Assembly (NCBI GenBank): GCA_905250025.1
Contig: CAJNOJ010000152.1
Coordinates: 62,001 to 126,000, forward strand
Origin: Adineta ricciae
Lineage: Eukaryota; Rotifera; Eurotatoria; Adinetida; Adinetidae
Length of the DNA: 64,000 nt
Direction: 5' to 3'
Positions 57,531-64,000 of the stretch are shown here, one piece after another (position 1 is the first letter of the stretch; each line of letters starts with the position of its first letter). The translations under genes and the position numbers were made by a program. The notes beneath the pieces are model-generated. The model was not told the DNA's origin. It saw nothing but the letters and a program-made list of their open reading frames with translations, and did not search any database.

Positions 57531-59525
57531 TGGGTTTTTGATTGCTTTCTTTACTTAATTGCATTCACTTTAGATTTCTTCAAGAGTAAAATTTCCTCTC
57601 TTTCGCCTCTTTCGTTTCAACGTTTTCTTTGTAATTTAATCTAGTATCGACATCAGTTAAACGAAGAACAACAGTAAACAACACAGAGACAGACGAAAGC
57701 GAATGTTAAAAAAAGAAAATACATGGTTTCTCCCTGAGTTGTCTGACTAGAACGCCAAGATATATTCAAAGTAACTAATGAACCAACATGAATATGTTCA
57801 TTGTTCACAACATGTCTGATGTTTTCAGGCTTCAGAACTTTAGCTATGATCAGATCGATTGTGTTTTCTTCTCCTCGAAAACTAAAAAAGAAAATCAGGC
57901 GAACGCAGACGTGAAGTCCTTGACCAATACAAAGCAACTCGATCTAAAAAGGACTGATCTTCTTACTAGATTAAGAAAACATCGCACCCTAGGATGCCAT
58001 TTATTTCTGTCGTTTATATGATCCAAATTATTATAATAACATTTTCGACTATGTAGTAAATGCATTCTGTCACATATGGACATTTTGCATCGCTTTTTCA
58101 GATGACATTCTTGCATTGACGTTTCATCGATTCGGGATGTTTGTACCCCTTGACTAATACAAAATAACGACTGTTTGACATCTTATTGTCGATATCTTGG
58201 CAACTTTCATGTACGATGTTTTTATCAACTGATCTTGACTAATGACAGGATCTTCTATTTGCATGTGACAAAGAAAGATAAAGGTGAAGAGATGCTAGAG
58301 GAAGTAGATTATGTATAAAGCTGAACACTACTCCTCCAATGATTGCTCTTGCTAGAGAATCGTTTCGAGATACTCGGTTATTTCATCAAAGCAAGCAAAG
58401 CTAGATTGACAAGTACTCAATAAACCAACAGTATAGACTAAGCTTCCTGTTGACTGGCTTGATTGAAACAACGGAAACATTCTGAAACTAAAACCAGTAT
58501 TCTATTAAGTCTCTCGAGCTTAGTAAGACTCCCATTCGTACTTAGAATGCGTCTCGGACTATCACTGTCTGTTTTAAATATTCTGTCGAATACAATGAAA
58601 TGTTTTTCGTTAATTACATTGTCCTTAATAATAAACACAGATTGTTGTAGTTAACTGCATGAATCAGTTTAGTAGGTGATGATAATGATTAAAGCAGAAA
58701 ATCATATGTTTTTATGTTAATTATGATATGTTTTACGTTCAGTTTAGTATGAAAAGACGGTTCGTTATTCCATTGCAATTTTGAAACTCGTTTGAGAAAA
58801 ACCGAGCAAAAAAAAGATCTCTTTTTTTTTCATTAATATTTCCGTTTAACGACGACAAGACAAGTTCTCTTTTCTCTGTCGGCTCTTCCTTCATCTTTTC
58901 TCTCTGTCCCTCTCTCTGTTCCTCTGTTTTGTTCGATCTCTTTTACTTTCTCTTTCTCGCTATGTTTGTCATTATCTCTCTATCACTCTCGTTTTCATTT
59001 CTTGCCGATTTTATGTGCTCGTCATCATTATTGTCGTCAATCGCTGCATCTGTGCGTGTCTTTTCCCAAACATAACACGCACGTATTACTGTTATTGAGT
59101 GTCAGTCAAATAGTCAGATAAAGCTTAACTCAATCGCGATCGAGAAGAAAAGAACAAACTTAGATTCGTCAACGAAGCAAAACGACTCGCCAGTCAAATT
59201 AATTTTCACACTGATAGACTTGCCATAAGTGTTTATTTACCCTTTCTTTTATCCCGACGCGATGCTATTATTATCCGTATCAATATACTGTCATCATTAT
59301 TTCTATCAATACACTGTCAACATCTTCTGTTCCTGATTCTCTCCTTGGTTTTCTTTTTGAAAAAGACGTATGTGTCTGTTATACCATCTTGGTTGGTTGA
59401 GAAATATCTTTGGCTTTTTCTTTCTCCTCATTCTACATATATTAATCGATGCTATCTATCATTGTTGAAAACAACACGACGATAAATCGGAATTATCTAT
59501 CTTATTTCGTGATTATCAAAACACT
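57531..59525. other. Upstream region of the ligand-gated channel
   Basis: About 2 kb with no supportable exon. A pyrimidine-rich stretch lies at about 58860-58995. It should contain the promoter and 5'UTR of the channel gene; unlike other genes here, no acceptor is seen just before the channel's ATG. Confidence 0.35.
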
Positions 59526-62500
59526 ATGCGTCTACGTATTGATTTGCATGTTTTAACAACAATCTTCACACTTATTTCTAGCACAAATTTACAACGCAGT
59601 GATGCATCAATAAAAACTGTCGAAGAGTTTCTCGATACTCTCATTAATTCAAGTCGTTATGATAGGCGTATTCGACCATTTTTTGATCAGCAGAGTGAGT
59701 TGATTTCTTTTTCCTTTCGTTCATGATTTGTTAACTATTTCGCTTATTTTCATTGATAGAACCGTGCAATGTGACAATGACGATCCATATTAATACGATT
59801 TCAGCTATCAATGAAGTTAATATGGTAAGGCATAGCCATTGAACAACTCACAATTATTCATCGGCACAAATGAATATTCAATATATATTTGTTTTCTCTA
59901 GGATTATAATACTGATATTATTTTCCGACAGTCATGGTATGATCCTCGTCTAAATTATTCCGGAACAGATTGGGCACAACGATCACCGCAAATTACTTTG
60001 CATTATTCTCTTATCGATCGGATATGGGTGCCGGATTCATTCTTTCGGAATGCCAAAGAAGGTAAACGCAGTGATATTACGGTGCCCAATCGATTGATTC
60101 GTATTCATCGCGATGGTAAAGTACTCTACAGTCAACGGTTCGTTTGTTCTTCATCGATAAACAAAAATAAACGCAGTGTTTTGTTCTAAATTCTTTTTCA
60201 GACTCTTACTCAAACTTGATTGCCAAATGAAATTACAAAAATTTCCACTTGATAACCAAACATGCGTAGTTAACATTGGCAGTTGTACGTTGAATTTCGT
60301 TATCTTTCATCATCGAATCATTTCTGACTATGATTTATGCTTATTAGATGCATTTGGTACCAATGACTTGGCATTCTATTGGGATGAATCGCAAAATGTC
60401 AGTGCTATCCGAGTCAATGAAGATCTCGAAATGCCTGATTTTGTTTTAAGTAATCATGAAGCGAAGTACTGCAATCGAACAACAGCCACAGGTTAGATAT
60501 ATGATCTAAGTGTTAGCAAAATATTATTCACTAAAAAAAAATAATCTTTCTTCATTTGTGTGATGTTGATGTTCATGCTGCTTATATAGAGAGGAATATA
60601 TTGTTAATTTTCTTATTTAAACAAAGCTTTTCTTCACTCGGCTCATAGGCGCATTTGCTTGTATCGAAGTGCATTTGAAATTACAACGAAATCTTGACTT
60701 ATATATTCAAGAACTTTATCTACCATCGACATTGATTGTAACATTATCTTTTATCGGCTTCTGGGTCGATTATAAATCCCATCCAGCAAGAACTCTACTT
60801 AGTTTACTGAGTATTGTCACTATCTCAACACAAGCCGCAGGTACAAAAACTGAAACTTCTTCGCTTTCATTCCATATTCTTTATCAATGTTGTGTTATCT
60901 CGCTTATAAAGCCAATCCTCACGCGCATTTCGCTTTCACATTCATTTTAGCACAACCTATCATTTATGCACTAATGAATTCATTTTAGTTTTCATTTTAA
61001 TGCTTTGATTGACAGTCATTTTTCGTCGTGCTTGCTTTGTGTATATTATTATTTGCCTTTTCCGCTTCGTTCAGACATTCTATATATAAGCAGCAAAGAA
61101 AACAGATACTCCAATGAAGAAAGTTATTTTTGATTAGTACTAAGTACAAATTCGAGAGTCTTTGTCTACTTTTCTTGTTATTCTTTGGAATAATTGATTT
61201 TCTAGGCAGTTTTACATGCCTTCTCGTTGTTCTACATTTAAAGCGTTTGTTTGGTTATTATCTCGGTGAGTTTCTTCTTTTTTACTTCTTATATTTGTTT
61301 AGAGAAAGGAAATTCTTTGAATCTCTCTAGTACAAGTTTATATTCCATCGATGCTCATTGTGATCCTTTCTTTTGTTTCATTTTGGATCGATCATAAATC
61401 GGTAAGCCCGATGAGCAGACAGTAATAATTCTTTATAATCTCCTTATCTCTCGATCTCATACGCAGGTTCCCGCTCGGATCTCTGTCGGACTTTTGACTG
61501 TTCTAACAGTTACCACTCAAAGCTCAGGTAAGGCGAAGGTGATGTGCTCTTATACCCTTTGCTTCATTCCGGCTTTTGCTGTTCGTTTTATTAGTTTTAA
61601 AAAAAACTATACAGTACAATGAGTGTAACCTTATATACCAATGTTAATCTATGTCTATCTATCATTAGGTATTCGGTCTCAACTGCCGCGTGTCTCCTAT
61701 ATTAAAGCAATTGATGTATGGATGTCAGCCTGTCTTGTTTTCGTCTTTGCCGGTCTGCTCGAATACGCCTTAGTCAACGTTATTGCCCGCAAAGGTGAAC
61801 TGAGGCAACAAGTTCGATTTTCCAAAGAAGTAAGTGGTTCTCTTCTCTTTTCTATCCGAGTGGCACAGAACAGAGAGAGAGACATCTGGATTTGAATCGC
61901 GTGACGATTATCGTCGATGTGGATGCAAGGTACTGAACATCTTTATATTTTATAGAGAAAAGGTACGGATAGGCCGCCGAAATTAACTTTAATACAAAAA
62001 CTTCAAAATGGCTCGACCTTTGCTGCTGAGAGAGTAATTTAATCATTAATATAGATTCTTTATCATCTCCGTTCACTCACTCGCTCGTACATGCTCACAA
62101 ATAGATATTGTTCTTTTCTTTTAATCATTCACGTCCACTAAATGCACAACTTTATTCGTTCTTTTCGTTTCTCTTTTGAATGCATATGATTTCATACAAA
62201 TTACTATATGTTGTTTTATTCGTGTTTTCTTGATTCGATCGTCGCGTATAACAGATTTAAGAAATCTGCCATTTATCATTTAGGTTATTGGAAACCGTCT
62301 TGCTCAAGTTCAGTTTTATAAAAAAGAGGACGGAAATGACAGTGCAGAAACGATGGAAGCACTCGTTCACAAATCAAGCAGTGCTGATAGAAATGCAGGT
62401 GGTAATGCAAGTTCCCATGTTCAATATTCCGCTATGTCAAATTCAAGTGGCCCAATATCAACACAGGCGAATCCATTACAACAAGTTGTCTCAGCACAAC

Positions 62501-62769
62501 CGGCACCGATCGCCAAAGCTGCTAAACCTGTTCGTGACAGTGCGCAATTTGTAAGTTTAATTTAGAGTGCAAGTTGATTCAAAAGTGATCATTTGTTTTT
62601 TTAGGTTGATCTCGTCTCGGCAGTTCTCTTTCCGGTCGCCTTTATTGTATTCAATATTATTTACTGGTAAGTCAATAGTAATTCTCTCGGGTACTTTTCT
62701 CATTCGATTGTTCTCTTTCTTTCAAGGATGGTCTATCTTAATATGCAAGTGGAATATGTCCTGAAATAA
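59526..62769 (+). CDS. Cys-loop ligand-gated anion channel (GlyR/GluCl-like) with alternative pore cassettes
   Basis: Pentameric receptor-channel subunit. Exons 59526-59694, 59760-59824, 59902-60137, 60202-60281, 60348-60491, then cassette A (60649-60840) or B (61206-61265, 61331-61401, 61467-61527), then 61669-61829, 61956-62033, 62284-62550, 62605-62666, 62727-62769; 498 aa with either. Signal peptide, then ligand-binding domain ([13 protein letters not shown]), Cys-loop [15 protein letters not shown] with 13 residues between cysteines, and a second disulfide pair (KYCNRT with FAC or FTC) as in glycine and glutamate-gated chloride channels. PAR before M2 indicates anion selectivity. M3 is [20 protein letters not shown]; the M3-M4 loop is Ser/Ala/Gln-rich; M4 is in the last two exons. 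The ligand (glycine, glutamate, GABA or other) cannot be read with certainty. Confidence 0.93.
60649..60840 (+). other. Alternative pore cassette A (single exon)
   Basis: A 192-nt exon entering and leaving in phase 1. It encodes pre-M1, M1 ([19 protein letters not shown]) and M2 ([17 protein letters not shown]). The position-2' residue is Leu and 9' is Val. It lacks the two introns present in cassette B. Confidence 0.85.
61206..61527 (+). other. Alternative pore cassette B (three exons)
   Basis: Exons of 60, 71 and 61 nt sum to 192 nt, with the same entry and exit phase as cassette A. It encodes pre-M1 ([11 protein letters not shown]), M1 ([17 protein letters not shown]) and M2 ([20 protein letters not shown]), close to the canonical glycine-receptor pore with Ser at 2' and Leu at 9'. 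Confidence 0.88.
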
Positions 62770-64000
62770 GACTCGCGTGCGAGTACATATGACTGATGAT
62801 GCGAATATAGACCAATTTGCAAAGCGTCATGCCAGTCGAATCTCTAATTTAAAGTTTTCCCTAAATAATAAAGTTGTTGTTTCGTTACCCTGATTTTCTT
62901 TTTTCTTTTCATTCTCTCTCTCTCCCCATCTTTCTCTTCTTTTCATTTTGTAATAGTCATCATCGAACAGTATGTGTAAATGAATATGTTTCTCTTTTTT
63001 CTTTTTTTTTAATTGTGATATATGATGGATGTATTACATATTTTGACAAAAAACTATATTCAAATAAGATTATTTACTTAACAATTGATGATTATATTCG
63101 TACACAAGGACACCAGTTTTCTAATCTCCGAAGAGTCAATTGCAAGTCTTAACGATTTGTTAATGACAGAAAAACAACCTATTCGTTTATCTTAATCGTT
63201 ATCGTTTTTTCTCTCGTTTGACATCCTCTTGGCATGTTGCGTATCTTTAAATTTAGATTAAACGAACCATTCTTCCTAGATAACGTTCTTGCTCGAAGAA
63301 AACCTAAATTATCCTCATTAAAACCTCATCTATGATATGCTAAATTAACTTTCGGAAACTTATCTTAATTACCAAACTTGTAGAGTTTGTTTCCAGGCGA
63401 AAAGATTGTTAGTCGACGTGATGAAATGTCAATAGAATGAAAATCAATATTACCTGAACTTGAAAAGGAAGGCGACAAAGTCAATAATGTATTCGGTCAT
63501 GAAAACGAGAAAAAAACATGCGCAAAAATGTCAATAGAAAGTTTTTCAGAGTGCCGGTAGAAGATTTACACCGAGAATATCGAACAAGATCGTTTATTTC
63601 TACGGATGTTTAACGGTTAAGGTCGAACCATGAATCAAGACATATACCTGCTTTGGCTTGTTTTATCAACGGAAGGAAATGCTTTCCGTTTGTTGAAGCA
63701 CAAAACAATCGAGAATGTGATCTTAACATTCTATTCTAGGAAAATACTTCAACTTAAACTAAACAACATCCGAACAAATATACTGATACTTTTTAGTTGT
63801 ATACTCTTAGGTGTAGAATGGATAGTTCTTCGTTGAGGTCAAGTTATTCATATCAACTGAAAACTTGTTGTTGAAAATTTGTGAAATATCGAAGTTTATT
63901 TTGTTCAAATTATGTAGGTTTATTTAATAATTTTGCTCTATTCTCTTCATCTTTACGACTAATAGCAGAACGTCGTTTATAAGGTACCCAAAAGGTCCAT
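62770..64000. other. 3' flank of the channel gene to window end
   Basis: AATAAA at 62867 is a candidate polyadenylation signal 98 nt after the stop codon. No further gene is supported; a 68-codon frame near 63630 shows no motif. A gene could begin beyond the window. Confidence 0.4.

Overview
The window looks like an intron-rich, AT-rich, compact animal nuclear genome, most probably a bdelloid rotifer (Adineta/Rotaria/Philodina type). Reasons: almost all introns are about 50-75 nt GT-AG; the proteins are clearly metazoan (APC3, RAF, PIWI, securin, a Cys-loop receptor, RABIF, PDXDC1); and many start codons sit just downstream of a pyrimidine-rich splice acceptor, as expected for spliced-leader trans-splicing, which is established in bdelloids. 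The taxon is inferred, not proven. Exon coordinates were read by eye; for every spliced model except RAF the exon lengths sum to a whole number of codons.

Layout. 0.3-2 kb: DNAJC22-like TM2/J-domain membrane protein (+). 2.3-6.8 kb: APC3/CDC27 (+), with a complete 7TM receptor gene on the opposite strand inside its ninth intron. 10.7-14.6 kb: RAF kinase with BRS, RBD, C1, an extra C1-like zinc finger and a kinase domain (+). 17.1-22.5 kb: PIWI followed 142 bp later by mitochondrial ribosomal protein L47 (+). 22.7-23.6 kb: intronless secreted protein (-). 24.1-25.5 kb: two tandem paralogues of unknown fold, both ending in the same CaaX prenylation box. 25.8-25.9 kb: perfect 108-bp palindrome. 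26-30.8 kb: tightly packed SKP1-like, securin-like, RABIF/MSS4 and BRD8-like genes, all +. 31.6-33.1 kb: unknown basic protein (-). 34.3-37.1 kb: reeler/DOMON/DOMON/cytochrome b561 ferric-reductase-like protein. 38.3-40.4 kb: proline-rich protein with mini-exons. 40.8-41.6 kb: RING protein (-). 41.9-43.5 and 47.1-48.7 kb: two nearly identical copies of a 1.59-kb block carrying a convergent pair of unknown genes, with a coiled-coil/4TM gene between them. 49.7-52.3 kb: PDXDC1. 54.9-57.5 kb: two isolated candidate signal-peptide exons. 59.5-62.8 kb: a GlyR/GluCl-like ligand-gated anion channel.

Most interesting signals. (1) The ligand-gated channel carries two alternative modules for pre-M1, M1 and the pore-lining M2. 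One is a single 192-nt exon, the other three exons that also sum to exactly 192 nt; they have the same phases and about half identical residues, but different pore residues. This predicts mutually exclusive splicing that swaps the ion pore. (2) AATAAA-acceptor-ATG junctions between closely spaced genes suggest trans-spliced polycistronic units, one of which combines SKP1, securin, RABIF and BRD8. (3) The repeated 1.59-kb block has sharply bounded near-identity inside diverged flanks, as expected from recent gene conversion. (4) The 108-bp palindrome has no spacer and no mismatch.

Functionally, APC3 (APC/C subunit), a securin-like protein with KEN and D boxes (APC/C substrate) and an SKP1-like protein (SCF subunit) are cell-cycle proteolysis components; their presence in one window may be chance. 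No transposon, tRNA, rRNA or CRISPR feature could be supported.
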